Source: Maylandia zebra
Lineage: Eukaryota > Chordata > Actinopteri > Cichliformes > Cichlidae
Direction: 5' to 3'
Assembly (NCBI RefSeq): GCF_041146795.1
Contig: NC_135169.1
Coordinates: 14,422,352 to 14,486,351, forward strand
DNA length: 64,000 bases
Made by a program: the position numbers and the translations under genes. The notes beneath the pieces were generated by a model. It saw nothing but the letters and a program-made list of their open reading frames with translations, was not told the origin of the DNA and did no database searches. Shown piece after piece: positions 1-11,519 of this stretch. Within the stretch, counting starts at the first letter, position 1; each line of letters begins with the position of its first letter.

Positions 1-1821
1 AAATCTAGTCCATCCCTACAGACACATTAAATTACATTCAAATTAGCCTCAAAAAACAGTTTTCTTCAAAAACATTTGACGTTGGGTCCATATTTGACGT
101 TAACCCACTTTTTCAAGAACCAATTCTTCCTTTGGTCTTTGTCAGTGGTCTCTATTGGTGCACTGGGTATATAATAACCTAGATACTTGTAGCCTATTTT
201 TATAGTTTCCCCTGAAATAATTGACATTGTTTTGAGGATGCCAGAAGTACCTTGATCTGAGTCGTTAATGACAAAATAATAATAGCTAAAATAAAATGGC
301 TATTACTCCTTATAAGGACTCATTCAATGTCCGTTGACTTAATAGGACTCACTCTGGTTCAGAAAAGTCAAGGTATGCTTCTTGTGTTTAAAATTATAAA
401 TATTGGATTTCATAAAAAAGTATGATTTGTTTTCACACACATGGGAGAGGCTGTAAAAGTTCTGGTGCCATTTCTGATTGTGTTTTTAGGATCTCCGCCC
501 AGTGTGAGTACTTTCACCTGTAATAAGATGCTAATGTAGGTTTTGTTTGACATGAGCTGCTGTGTTTATCCCATATCTCCTCCTCAAAGCAGCTGGAGAG
601 CATTAACACATGTGTGTATGTGTGCATGTTGTTGTGGTAAGAATCCTTTTTGACAGAGAGGTTTGAATTTATAACTGGGGACCAGATTTTGATCCATATT
701 TCTACGAGTTACCGTCTTTCATATTTGAATTTATTTCTTATTTATCCGTATCACTGTCACCTACTCCATAGGCCTGTTGTTAGGTGGTGGAAGTAACAAA
801 AAGGGCGCTGGATTGGGGGGAAAAAGGGACAAATATATCAAAATATCAAACTTTTATTATCCCTTCTTCTCCATGAAGCAAGAGTCAAAACGCATAGCTC
901 ACAAGCTACAAAGTAAAGGGTTTCTGATACTGGAGCTCTCCTGTACCTGGCCTCCAAAATGTTCAAAGTAGCAGCTAAGAAGACAAAAGAGCAGCCAGGA
1001 CACATCCAGACAGGCCAATTCACAGCAGGCCCTGCACTGGCTGTAACACTATCAGGCAATAAAGGATAAATGCACTCCAACAGACTGCTTCAAAGTAACA
1101 CAGAATGCTCTGGAAAAACAACAAATATAAAGAAAATGATCCAGAACTACTTGTGCTGACAGAAACAGGAAGATGCATGCAACTGTAGAAACAATAAAAT
1201 GACTGAAAACAAAATAATCAACCACAAACAGACGAAAACTAACTTCACAGAAAACAGACACGCAACAAATGCAAACTGATGTAAACCAAGGCCTTACTTC
1301 AAAATGAGACAAAAAACACAAAAGATGAAAGCAACAAAGAAGAGACACAAAACATAATTAGCTAAATGAATTAAATAAAACGTAAGTAGACACAGAAACA
1401 CTTATGTAACTTTTTCATGTATTAAAATCATTTTCTTTTCTTTTTTAACTGTGAAAGGCTTAGCATGAAGTTTTCCGTGAAAATCCAAACAATGTGATGT
1501 TCATCGCACACTATCACAGATTCTTCATCCTGACAGCAGTCAAACTAGACTGTACTGTACACAAATGCAAACACAAAGGACTACATATTGCCACCCCAAT
1601 GTACTTTATGTACATACAAGATGTTTCTATTTGTGTATTTACTCTATATAACAATCATTCGTAAATAGTAAGAGTTACTTGTAGAATTGTTATAGCTTCT
1701 AGTTGACTTTTTCTTACTAACCCTTGTGCTGTCATAATGTGTAAATTTGTCTAGTATAAGATTAACAAAGTCTATGACAGTCGACAGTTAGCAACACTAA
1801 CTAACGCTAGCTTAGAAATTT
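1..1821. other. Intergenic, no gene recognised
   Basis: This AT-rich stretch has only short, unconvincing reading frames on either strand. I recognise no exon, RNA gene or named repeat in it. It ends where L2-type LINE coding sequence begins. Confidence 0.5.
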
Positions 1822-1938
1822 GTTGTGGGCCTGATCTCCGACAACATCGAGACGGCCTACCTGGAGGAGATTAGGAACCTGGAGACCTGGTGCCAGGAGA
1901 ATAACCTCCTCCTAAACATCAGCAAGACTAAGGAGCTG
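1822..1938 (+). mobile_element. L2-type LINE fragment, left half (split by L1 insertion)
   Basis: The + strand translates as reverse-transcriptase sequence (…GLISDNIETAYLEEIRNLE…NISKTKEL). This continues, without missing residues, into the L2 coding sequence that restarts at 6133. The two halves are therefore one LINE copy of about 1 kb interrupted by a later L1 insertion. This half carries the part of the RT just after the catalytic region. It is 5' truncated, as is usual for L2 copies. The assignment to L2 (Maui/CR1-like) rests on the protein pattern and on the (TTTGAA)-type 3' tail of the right half. Confidence 0.85.
1924..1938. repeat. Target-site duplication of L1, left copy
   Basis: The 15-nt AAGACTAAGGAGCTG is repeated at 6118-6132, on the far side of the L1 poly(A) tail. 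The first A's of the right copy merge with the tail, so the true length is 13-15 nt. The sequence belongs to the host L2 coding frame (KTKEL). Confidence 0.9.
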
Positions 1939-1939
1939 G

Positions 1940-3475
1940 CCAAAATCTACAGTTCTCCCCATTAACTGCTCCTTCCATAATTCTTCCTCTGCCCCACTGC
2001 AATCCGGAAATATTAAATATTTAGGTATTAATGTCTCTCCTAAGCTTTCAGACTTAACTAAACTAAACCACATCCCACTTCTAAAGAAAGTAGAAGGCGA
2101 TCTGACTAGATGGAAATCTTTACCCATATCACTCATGGGAAGGGTCGCCACTATAAAAATGATGATCTTGCCAAAAATAAATTACTTATTTTTGATGATC
2201 CCTAACAAACCATCACAAGATTGGTTCAGATCTCTGGATTCATATATTTCCAAATTCCTTTGGAAAGATAAACCCCCGCGTATTAGCTTAAAAACGCTAC
2301 AAAGAACCAAGGATAGAGGAGGATTAGATCTGCCTAATTTTCACCAATACTTCTTAGCCAACAGGCTTCAGTTCATCTCAGAATGGTTAAAACATACCTT
2401 CTTAGTTGAGCCCTGGCTAGATGTTGAACAGGCACTATGCAAGGATCTAGAGATTTCAGACCTACCATTTATTAGCTCAAACATCAAAAGACATGAATGC
2501 TTTAAAAGTATCAACATCAGCTTTTCTCTAACAGCATGGTGGGAGTTTCTAAAAATAACGGAGTCTTCATTAATCCCATGCAAACGTACACCTATCTGGA
2601 ATAACCCTGACATATTACAAAACAATAATATGATTAATTTCCCAGAATGGAGTTGTAAAGGAATTAAATACTTAGAACATATATTAGAGGGAACAGAATT
2701 TATTCCATTTGACAGACTAGTTGAACAATATGGGATCAACAAGACAAGGTTTTTAGAATATCAACAAATTAAATCCATAGTAAAAAAGAAATTTAACCTC
2801 AGTCAAGTGGAATTACAAACACCACTAAGTGCGGCACATTTTCTTACTCTTAAATCCCCCAAATTATTATCTAAAATATACAGAACACTTTCTAAATTAG
2901 ATGAATCAATATCCCTTCCTACTGCAAAGTGGGAAGCAGATTTATCAGTCAACCTAGACCAAAACTTCTGGTCTCAGATTTGCTTAAAAACTTTTAAATT
3001 AATTAAAAATCCCAGTCTGCAATTAATACAATACAAAATACTTCATAGAGTGCACTATACAGGTCATCGGATGTTTAAGATGGGCTTTACATCTTCCAAC
3101 AACTGCTCACACTGTCAAGGCAATACACCAGACAATTACATCCACGCTCTTTGGTTCTGTCCACCAGTGCAAAAGTTTTGGCGCGAGATATGTGAAGACT
3201 TATCAAAATGTCTGAAATGTAACATTCCAACTTCCCCCTTAGTGTGTTTGTTGGGCAGCTTAGATAATGTCACTTCAGAAAAGAATATAGCCCATATGAT
3301 CTTCACTGCCCTATGCATAGCCAAGAAAACAGTCCTCATGAACTGGAAAAATAAAAATAATCTTAATTCTAACCAATATAGAAATTATCTATTAGATTAC
3401 ATTAGTCTTGATACAGCCTCTGCCACCACATCAGATCAATTGCTCTGGGCCCCTTTTATCAGCTCCATCACCTAG
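1940..3475 (+). pseudogene. L1 ORF2 C-terminal remnant (511 codons, open to the left boundary)
   Basis: The frame is open from the first base of the insertion and ends in TAG. It codes for the end of the L1 RT (KYLGINVS…) and the thumb/connection region (LPKINYLF; FLWKDKPPRISLKTLQ; GGLDLPNFHQYF). The C-terminal cysteine-rich motif CSHCQ…HALWFC (about 3108-3165) is the zinc-knuckle-like end found in vertebrate L1 ORF2 proteins. The catalytic FADD box and endonuclease are absent because of 5' truncation, so no enzymatic activity is expected. The first ATG, at 2135, is an internal methionine and not a true start. Confidence 0.88.
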
Positions 3476-5987
3476 TGGGGGTGGGGGGTCATAGTTTGGT
3501 CCCGCCTTCACTGTTGTGATTGGTGAGGGGGTAGGGACAGGCTTAGGGCGTCGGGGGGTTCCCCGGAGGCATCTTCCTTGGGGGGCTCAACCCGGGGTAG
3601 CGGTCACGTCCGGTTGAGGGCTCTGTTGACTCTCAGGTGACTGTTTCCTCGCGGCTGCGTGCAGCGGGGCTAGGGGAGGGTCTGTGCTGACGGACGTGGG
3701 TTACTGACCTGGCAACCTGGCTGCCCCTGGGTGGGTCCGGGATGGGCGTGAGGTTCTGGGGGTGCTCCGTCTCTGGGCGGGGGCCCGGGCCGGGCCTCGG
3801 GGGCTCGGATCCTGGTTGGTGTGTTGCCGGGGTTGTGGGCGGGTGGGTGCATGGGGGCCCGGCCCTGGAGCAGGGTGCCGCCGGTGCATCGAGCCGCCTG
3901 GGGGGCTCTTCAACTGGTGGGGGGGATGGTCACATCTGGCAGGAGCTTTCTTCTCTCAGGAACTCTCTGCAGGAGGGGGAGATACAGGAGAGGTGGAGGA
4001 AGATCTCAGCCTGGGCGTTTACCGTCTTATGTAGTCTGGAAGATGTGTGGTTGGTGGGGTGGGTGCAGTTTTCTCTGTGGTGGGGTTGGGTGGACTGTCC
4101 AGGGCTCTGTGGAGCCGGGGGGCGCTACTGCACTGGGCCCCGGTCTGATGGGCCTGGGCCCCCCTTCCCTGGCGGGTCGCGGAGGGTGGGAGTGCCTACT
4201 GGGGTCAGCGGGGGAGCTGGCCCCAGGGAGGGGTTACCTGCCCCTCCCTTCCTTCCCTCCCCATCTCCAGCTGCCTCCCTCTTCCCGCTCCTCCACAACC
4301 ACCCACACATGCAGGGCCTTGGAGTGGGGGTATGTCACCAGGGTGCAGAGGAGGCTACCCCCCCCCCTGTCCCCTTCTGGCTGCCTCTGCCTCAATTTTA
4401 TCCCACAACTTAGACATTCACATTATTCACACTCTCATTACACATACATATAGGATCTTGGGGGTGGGCACAATCACGGAGTCCAAATCACCATCAGGGT
4501 GTATACCTCACCCCTGACGTCGTTGCCCACCTCTCAATTTTAAATACACTTAGTCATTGAGGGCTAGCAGGAGGGACCATGCGCTTACCTGCTGCTCCTT
4601 GGCAGGTAGCTCCATGCCCTCCTGGGTTTTAATTGCACCTTAGAACACATATGCATCAACACTACAATGAGCGGGTGGAGGGAGGTTTGGAGTCTTCTCC
4701 CACCCCCATTCTCTGCGGCCTGCTGGAGCGGGGGGGCTAGTAGGAGGAGTTGGCCGTCCGACTGCGGTCTGGGGTGTGGGGCCTCCCTGCTGCTGCGGAG
4801 TCGGGGTGGTCTGCCTCTCCCCACCGCAGGGAAAAGGGTAACACCACCTGGGTCTGGGTGCAATTCCCCCCTCCAGGGGCAAGGGTACCTAGACCCGGTT
4901 TGTAGAGTACGCTTGGGGAGTGTGATTGTGTGTACAGCGTCTCTTTATGTCTGTCTCCACGTTGGTTGAGTGTGGAGTGAGTGCATATGAGAGCATGAGG
5001 GTGGGAATGGATGTTTGTGTCTGTGTGTGCCTGTATGTCTGTGTCTATATGTCAGGTTGGGTATCAGACGCCACCTCTCTGGGGACACCTCAGGCCCTCC
5101 AAGGTTTGGAGGCCTATCTCCACCCACCACCACTTCCCCTGCCGGTGGCGGACTCCCTCAGGTGTCGGTGTGTTGGTGGTTCTTTGTGTCTGGGGGTGGG
5201 CGTCCGGGTACACACCGGCTCACTCCTTGGCGGCCGCTTGTCGGGGCCTGGGGCCTGGGGCTCGCTCGGGCCCCTTTGGAGGTGGGGTGCCCCCGGCCTC
5301 TCGGCCTAGGGCTCGGTCACTCAGGCGCAGCTGGGGGCCGGCGGAGCTCACGGGCGCGTCACTGCAACCCCCCCTGGCTTCTGCTCCGCGGCTGCTGAGT
5401 GAGCCCTCATCTGGGACTCTCCTCAGCTCTTACTGGAACAGTGGCGCGGCTGCCCCTCTGTTGGTCTTCCATGGTCTCTTGTGTTCTGGGGTCCTCTGGA
5501 TGTCTGGAGTTTTGATCTCCTCCATACCCGCTTCACACCCTGGAGGACGGGGCTGTGGCCCCCCCACACTCCCTAGCAGATCATTACATGGAGAAACCTT
5601 TGGAATGCAAGCATGCTGATCCACACAGGTATGCACACATGGGTATTCACAGACGCGGACTAAAGCTTTCTTGGCTGCTGCCTCAAAGCACACTGTGCGC
5701 TGTCTATCTTGCGTGCTGCACAATATCGTTTATTACTTAGTAAATACTGATATCTATGACTAGCTAGTTTATTGTGATGGTGCTTTGTTTTCTCTATTAT
5801 TATGTTGCTCTTTGTTGTTTGCTGTCTCCTCTGTTTGTTTGTTTGTTTGTTTTTTCTCCATACAGGTGACCCAGGAGTTTTTTTTTTTTTTTGTCTCTCT
5901 TCCCCCCCCTTCTCACCGTCTCTTCTCCCCTTGGGTTTTCTTTCTTTCTCTCCCCCTCTCTCTCTCATTCATTCCCCCTGTCCTATT

Positions 5988-5991
<4 letters not shown>
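3476..5991 (+). mobile_element. Long GC-rich 3' region of the L1 insertion
   Basis: About 2.5 kb lies between the ORF2 stop and the first poly(A). It is strongly G-rich on the + strand at its start (runs of five to six G just after the stop) and mixed G/C-rich further on. It ends in a pyrimidine-rich stretch and an ATTAAA poly(A)-signal variant (5989-5994). Many overlapping frames of 60-220 codons run through it on both strands, but they are low-complexity Gly/Pro/Trp frames with no protein motif. I read it as L1 3' UTR, possibly including a transduced or captured sequence. Confidence 0.6.
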
Positions 5992-6018
<27 letters not shown>

Positions 6019-6080
6019 TGACAAAGGATGAACTGAAGCTCTGCCATCACGTAATGTCGCATACTGCTGTTTCTGATGTC

Positions 6081-6117
<37 letters not shown>
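5992..6117 (+). mobile_element. Double poly(A) tail with 66-nt intervening sequence (candidate 3' transduction)
   Basis: The first A tract is 5992-6018 (27 A). It is followed by unique sequence 6019-6084 and a second A tract, 6085-6119 (35 A), whose end overlaps the target duplication. The order A tract, unique sequence, A tract, TSD is the standard mark of L1 readthrough past its own poly(A) site into source-locus flank. An internal A-rich run native to the family is the alternative. Confidence 0.65.
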
Positions 6118-6121
<4 letters not shown>

Positions 6122-6132
6122 CTAAGGAGCTG
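6118..6132. repeat. Target-site duplication of L1, right copy
   Basis: This is an exact copy of 1924-1938 and immediately follows the second poly(A) tract. L2 coding sequence resumes straight afterwards. Confidence 0.9.
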
Positions 6133-6681
6133 ATCGTGGACTTCACTACAAAGCAGGCGAGGAATTACAAACCCCTCAACATCAGTGGCACGCCAGTGGA
6201 GAGAGTGGACAGTTTCCGATACCTGGGTGTCCACATCACTCAGGACCTGTCATGGTCCTGTCACATCAACACCCTGGTTAAGAAAGCCCGTCAGCGTCTC
6301 TTCTTCCTCAGAAGACTTAGAGACTTCCATCTGCCACTGAAGGTGCTCAAGAACTTCTACTCCTGCACCATCGAGAGCGTCCTGACGGCAAACATCTGCA
6401 CCTGGTTTGGGAACAGCACCAAGCAGGACAGACGAGATCTGCAAAGGGTGGTGCGCTCAGCCGAACGCATCATTCAATCAGAGCTCCCTGACCTGCTGTC
6501 CATCTACACCAAGCGGTGCAAGTCCAAAGCTAGGAAGATTATGATGGACCTCTCCCATCCCAACAATGGACTCTTCTCACTGTTGAGGTCTGGGAAGCGC
6601 TTCCGCTCCATTAAGGCCAAAACAGAGAGAATGAGGAGGAGCTTCTTCCCCCAGGCTATTCGGGGCCTGAACCAGGTGTAG
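6133..6681 (+). pseudogene. L2 reverse-transcriptase C-terminal remnant
   Basis: An open frame of about 183 codons follows directly on the duplicated KTKEL codons. It covers the post-catalytic RT region of L2 elements, ending …FFPQAIRGLNQV. The methionine at 6076 lies in unrelated sequence upstream of the poly(A) tract and is not a start. This part has no endonuclease and no FADD box. Confidence 0.8.
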
Positions 6682-6991
6682 GACTGGACTCTCCCAAACA
6701 CGTCACTATAAGACTGGACTCTCACACACGTCACCACACGCACCACCACACATTTCCTATAATCCTATAATTCCTATAATTTATAATCTTTATAATCTCT
6801 TCTGCTATTTGCACATTCTTTACTGTAAATTCCTAAGTTAATTTGTAAATTTTTGTAGTAAATTGTAAATATTGTAAAACTTTTCTTCTGTCATTTAATG
6901 GTCGGGCATTGTACAGCTACAAGCATTTCACCCCCATGTCATACTGTGTATGGTTGTGTGTGTGTGACAAATAAAATTTGAATTTGAATTT
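6133..6991 (+). mobile_element. L2-type LINE fragment, right half with 3' tail
   Basis: This half continues the L2 copy begun at 1822. The frame runs to a TAG at 6679-6681 and encodes the RT C-terminus (FRYLGVHITQDLSW; RRLRDFHLP; SELPDLLSIYTKRC; SFFPQAIRGLN), all standard for fish L2/Maui-type elements. The 3' UTR follows and ends in TGACAAATAAAATTTGAATTTGAATTT, the short repeated tail typical of L2. The coding part is uninterrupted here. The catalytic RT core is absent. Confidence 0.88.
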
Positions 6992-7111
6992 AGTCCACTA
7001 ACGTTACCAAACAACTAGCTTCAAGCACAATACAGACTTAAACTTCTAAGGCCTGTTTTAGAGTTCTGCTGAGAATCCTTGTGGAGCTTGAGGGGTAATT
7101 TAGGTAAGCTA

Positions 7112-7311
7112 CAGTGGGGCAAAAAAGTATTTAGTCAGCCACCGATTGTGCAAGTTCCCCCACCTAAAATGATGACAGAGGTCAGTAATTTGCACCAGAG
7201 GTACACTTCAACTGTGAGAGACAGAATGTGAAAAAGAAATCCATGAATCCACATGGTAGGATTTGTAAAGAATTTATTCGTAAATCAGGGTGGAAAATAA
7301 GTATTTGGTCA
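7112..7311 (+). repeat. Tc1 terminal inverted repeat, left
   Basis: By eye this 200-nt repeat matches the reverse complement of 8516-8715 at 196 of 200 positions. It starts CAGTGGGGC immediately after the TA target. Confidence 0.93.
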
Positions 7312-7327
7312 ATAACCAAAATACAAC

Positions 7328-8350
7328 TCAATACTTTGTAACATAACCTTTGTTGGCAATAACAGAGGTCAAATGTTTACTATAGGTCTTTACCAGGTTT
7401 GCACACACAGTAGCTGGTATTTTGGCCCATTCCTCCATGCAGATCTTCTCGAGAGCAGTGATGTTTTGGGGCTGTCGCCGAGCAACACGGACTTTCAACT
7501 CCCGCCACAGATTTTCTATGGGGTTGAGGTCTGGAGACTGGCTAGGCCACTCCAGGACTTTCAAATGCTTCTTACGGAGCCACTCCTTTGTTGCCCGGGC
7601 GGTGTGTTTTGGATCATTGTCATGTTGGAAGACCCAGCCTCGTTTCATCTTCAAAGTTCTCACTGATGGAAGGAGGTTTTGGCTCAAAATCTCACGATAC
7701 ATGGCCCCATTCATTCTGTCCTTAACACGGATCAGTCGTCCTGTCCCCTTGGCAGAAAAACAGCCCCATAGCATGATGTTTCCACCCCCATGCTTCACAG
7801 TAGGTATGGTGTTCTTGGGATGCAACTCAGTATTCTTCGTCCTCCAAACACGACGAGTTGAGTTTATACCAAAAAGTTCTACTTTGGTTTCATCTGACCA
7901 CATGACATTCTCCCAATCCTCTGCTGTATCATCCATGTGCTCTCTGGCAAACTTCAGACGGGCCTGGACATGCACTGGCTTCAGCAGCGGAACACGTCTG
8001 GCACTGCGGGATTTGATTCCCTGCCGTTGTAGTGTGTTACTGATGGTGACCTTTGTTACTTTGGTCCCAGCTCTCTGCAGGTCATTCACCAGGTCCCCCC
8101 GTGTGGTTCTGGGATCTTTGCTCACCGTTCTCATGATCATTTTGACCCCACGGGATGAGATCTTGCATGGAGCCCCAGATCGAGGGAGATTATCAGTGGT
8201 CTTGTATGTCTTCCATTTTCTGATGATTGCTCCCACAGTTGATTTTTTCACACCAAGCTGCTTGCCTATTGTAGATTCACTCTTCCCAGTCTGGTGCAGG
8301 TCTACAATACTTTTCCTGGTGTCCTTCGAAAGCTCTTTGGTCTTGGCCAT
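7328..8350 (-). CDS. Tc1-like transposase, intact, DD34E
   Basis: This 340-residue protein would cut and paste its own element at TA sites by binding the inverted repeats. An N-terminal paired-like helix-turn-helix region (about residues 1-110; [19 protein letters not shown]…, …[13 protein letters not shown]) is followed by the DDE catalytic domain. The catalytic residues are visible: Asp153 in [11 protein letters not shown], Asp244 in [10 protein letters not shown] and Glu279 in [11 protein letters not shown]. The Asp244-Glu279 spacing gives DD34E. The length equals the normal family length and there is no stop or frameshift. The start is the first ATG and gives the canonical MAKTKEL N-terminus. 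The long + strand frame over the same bases is a shadow. Confidence 0.95.
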   Translation of the reverse strand: MAKTKELSKDTRKSIVDLHQTGKSESTIGKQLGVKKSTVGAIIRKWKTYKTTDNLPRSGAPCKISSRGVKMIMRTVSKDPRTTRGDLVNDLQRAGTKVTKVTISNTLQRQGIKSRSARRVPLLKPVHVQARLKFAREHMDDTAEDWENVMWSDETKVELFGINSTRRVWRTKNTELHPKNTIPTVKHGGGNIMLWGCFSAKGTGRLIRVKDRMNGAMYREILSQNLLPSVRTLKMKRGWVFQHDNDPKHTARATKEWLRKKHLKVLEWPSQSPDLNPIENLWRELKVRVARRQPQNITALEKICMEEWAKIPATVCANLVKTYSKHLTSVIANKGYVTKY

Positions 8351-8515
8351 GGCGGAGTTTGGAGTCTGACTGTTTGAGGCTGTGGACAGGTGTCTTTTAT
8401 ACAGATGATGAGTTCAAACAGGTGCCATTCATACAGGTAACGAGTGGGGGACAGAAAAGCTTCTTACAGAAGACGTTACAGGTCTGTGAGAGCCAGAGAT
8501 TTTCCTTGTTTGAGG

Positions 8516-8715
8516 TGACCAAATACCTATTTTCCACCCTGATTTACGAATAAATTCTTTACAAATCCTACCATGTGAATTCATGGATTTTTTTTTCACA
8601 TTCTGTCTCTCACAGTTGAAGTGTACCTCTGGTGCAAATTACTGACCTCTGTCATCATTTTAAGTGGGGGAACTTGCACAATCGGTGGCTGACTAAATAC
8701 TTTTTTGCCCCACTG
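8516..8715 (-). repeat. Tc1 terminal inverted repeat, right
   Basis: This is the reverse-complement partner of 7112-7311 with four mismatches, ending at the TA at 8716-8717. Confidence 0.93.
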
Positions 8716-8717
8716 TA

Positions 8718-11110
8718 CATAAGTTAGAGATGGGGATTGTTCCTCTTCTGGGTCCCTGTCTTTGTTGTGGTCAGTTTTCTTTGGGGATAAACACATTTGT
8801 CTCTCAAGTTTTTCCAATTCTTTGTACATCCTCTTACATCCATAGTTTCGTCAATCGCTGAATTTGCTGACTTTTCTGAGTCCTTTTGGGGCTGTTATGG
8901 TTCAACTGTAGGGAAAAAGTAACGATCAATGCACATGAAGAATACTGAACAATCACAGTAGTTGCAGGCTGCGTAGACCTGATGTGAAGTTATATTTCTA
9001 GGGAGGTACGCTGCAGGTTATAGCACAGCTTTAACCTACATAAGTTTCAGAGGGGTTTGCGGTTATGATATAGCTTCAGATTTGTCGCTGAAGCATAGAT
9101 CCCCAGTAAGCTGTGTTTCTTCTGCTAAGGTTAGCTAACACTAGTGACCCTGCTAACACAAAAAAGCTATTTACCAGCGCCTGTACAAATGTTATTACTG
9201 ACACAATCAGGTCTGATTAGAAATGCTAGCTTAGCCTGTCAAATCACTTCTGCAGCTAACCCGTGTACAGTGATAATATCATGTTCAACACGTGATTCAT
9301 TGATTTCATGTAATTGCACAAATTAATAATGTTACCGCTAACATATGCCGTTAGCTAGCATGTATCTGACATTGGCAACTTAATAACAGTTAACTTTTTA
9401 TTCCAATATTCAGTACACATGCTAGTCTCTGATGTGTTGTACAACACATGTTGTACAGCATATATGTCATCACTGTTTAGCTCATCTTCACTGTCATGGC
9501 TGAAGACGTCGTTAATAACAATGGTTTGGAAAGGTCACGTAGAGTTTTCTGAAAGAGAGAAAAAGATGCAAATATTTGCAAAGAAGTGCTAAACAACTAT
9601 CACACTCACAACGACCAAAAAGAGGCAGGGACAATGACCAGTATCAGAGATGCAAACTAACTCATAACAACCACAAACAGACACAAAATAACGACAGAAA
9701 GAAGAAGATCAAAGTGAAACTAAAGATTAAAAAATCCATCGAGTTAAAAAAATGAGAACAAAATAACAACTTAACCCAGACATAATGCCTTCATGCACAA
9801 AGTCCTCACAAGGTCTGAAATAGTTCCTGGTCCCCACATGAACAGATTCATAGGTACACCCACACACCCGCTGAGCAGCCTGTCACTCAACTCCATTCAC
9901 CTTTTAGCAGCGTCTCAGCAGGGATCACATCAACACTCATTCAGCAGGCACATCTCATCCCTCCTCAATCTTTCAGCACCAGTTAGGCTGTCTCAGCAGG
10001 GGGATGGCGGCTCAGTGTGTCCGTGTGTGTGTGTTTCTATAATCGACCCTTAATCCCCTCCCAATCCCCTTCTTCTCTGAAGGAAGAAAGGCAGGAGAAG
10101 AATGAATAACAGAAATGAGAGGTGGATGAAAACAGCTTCTGTCCTCCTGACTACAACTGCTGCTCTCAGCACTGGTAATTAAATCTGTTTTCACACATGC
10201 AAAGCAGCCACAGTGTTCGATTCAGTTACATCGGACATGGCATAGACTTTAACCTTAAACTCGTGTGAGGACAGTGCAGGTAAAACAGCTTTTGTCAGAC
10301 ACTTTTTAGGGAATGGTTCTGCACTTTTAACAGGCAGATCTACAGTGTTGTGCAGGGCGTCGCCAAATTAAAGCCATTGTTATCTCTTAGAAACAGTTAT
10401 TAATGCTTTTGTCACATCTTTATGAGTTGGACAAATTCCGCCTCGATTGTAAAGGCTTTAAAAACCTCAGCTGCTAGAGAAAAGCTAATTTTCTCAACTG
10501 TGAAATGCAAACCTCATTTGATTTGAAGCCATTCATGGATCAGTGACACAAAATGAACTCCATAGTTTGACTCACTGAGGTCCTTTCGTCTAATAACCAA
10601 AGGTGACCCAGCTTTAAAGGCTGCTGCTCTGGAGCGCCATGTAACTATTTTTTTCCCCTCCAGTGACTTCCTGTGGCTGTGAGCAAAAACAAAAGTTAGT
10701 ATATGACTCTGCCTGAACTATATAGAGACTAATCAGGCTTAGGTGTGTAATCACTCCCAGAAAATCTACGTTGAGCCAAAAGAAAGTCCTGAAATTGTTC
10801 CAGAACTTTTATACAGTGTGTTGAGTACACCGTCATTGTTTCCTCACTGCTCATCTAATGAATCCTCTATTTTAATTATGTTTCAGTTTGCAGACGTTTA
10901 TATTTATTGGTTGTATTTTTTTTATATTTTATATTTTCTTTGCACCAATTAGAAATCTGGCACCTATCTATACAGCATGTTAGCTTAATGCAGCTGGGGG
11001 TGATAACTTTTACGATGCCTCTCAGCAAGTTTAATTGGTGTAGGTGTCCAGAGTTGTAGCTGTATGGCCATGCAAAGAGTGGGGGGATTGTGGGAATTCA
11101 ACTCATGCCA
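8718..11110. other. Intergenic, no gene recognised
   Basis: AT-rich sequence with frequent GCTAAC/GTTAGC-like words and only short random frames. No exon, RNA gene or named repeat is supported. Confidence 0.5.
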
Positions 11111-11116
11111 AGTCTT

Positions 11117-11175
11117 TTTTTTTTTTTTTTTGTTTATTTGTTTGTTTGTTTGTTTGTTTTTTGGGGGGGGGGGGG
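11117..11175 (+). repeat. Simple repeats: T tract, (GTTT)n and G tract
   Basis: A run of T is followed by GTTT repeats and then about 13 consecutive G. Confidence 0.85.
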
Positions 11176-11519
11176 TTGCCAGTGTCTCACAGGAGGATTT
11201 TTTAAAGTATAATGAATTTGGGTCATAATTAGTTATTTTAAAAATGCTAAATATGTCAGTTATGGCTCAAAATATATTAGCAAGATATGCTAATATATGG
11301 ATGCATCTAAGCTGAAACCCCAAATCTGTTACCAGGCAGAAGAACAGCTGAAATATCAGCAGGGGGAAAAGGGAAGAATAGAATCATCCATCCATAGAAT
11401 AGAATAATAGAAATAAAAAGAAGAAGAGAGAAAGGAGTACCTGGTACCAGGCTATGGTAAATGCCTACAAAAACAATGCCATGGACCATCAAGTCTGATG
11501 AAAAGCCACAGCAGGTATA

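Larger units (their letters stand above)
1939..6117 (+). mobile_element. 5'-truncated L1 LINE insertion, ~4.18 kb, with TSD and poly(A)
   Basis: A retrotransposed L1 copy sits inside an L2 element. Its order is the 3' third of ORF2 (to 3475), a GC-rich region of about 2.5 kb (3476-5991), a first A tract (5992-6018), 66 nt of unique sequence, a second A tract (6085-6119), then the target duplication. The 5' truncation, A tail and 15-nt duplication are the products expected from target-primed reverse transcription. The remaining ORF2 frame is open with no stop or frameshift, which suggests a fairly recent insertion. The element cannot be autonomous because it lacks ORF1, the endonuclease and most of the RT. 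Confidence 0.88.
7112..8715 (-). mobile_element. Complete Tc1-like DNA transposon (1,604 bp)
   Basis: The element is flanked by the TA target dinucleotides expected of Tc1/mariner (7110-7111 and 8716-8717). Its termini are 200-bp inverted repeats beginning CAGTGGGGCAAAAAAGTATT. Between them lies a single uninterrupted transposase gene on the - strand. The layout (about 1.6 kb, roughly 200-bp TIRs, 340-residue DD34E protein) fits fish Tc1-like families, and the sequence resembles the Passport group, though that subfamily name is from memory and tentative. It lies about 120 bp past the L2 tail and does not interrupt a gene. Confidence 0.95.

Noticed and set aside
3742..5619. Several long overlapping + and - frames (up to 223 codons) in the GC-rich region
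   Set aside because: Composition-driven frames rich in Gly, Pro, Trp and Ser with no motif. They overlap on both strands and lie inside the L1 3' region. Few stop codons are expected at this GC content.
7422..8369. 315-codon + strand frame
   Set aside because: Exact antisense shadow of the Tc1 transposase, with no independent protein motif.
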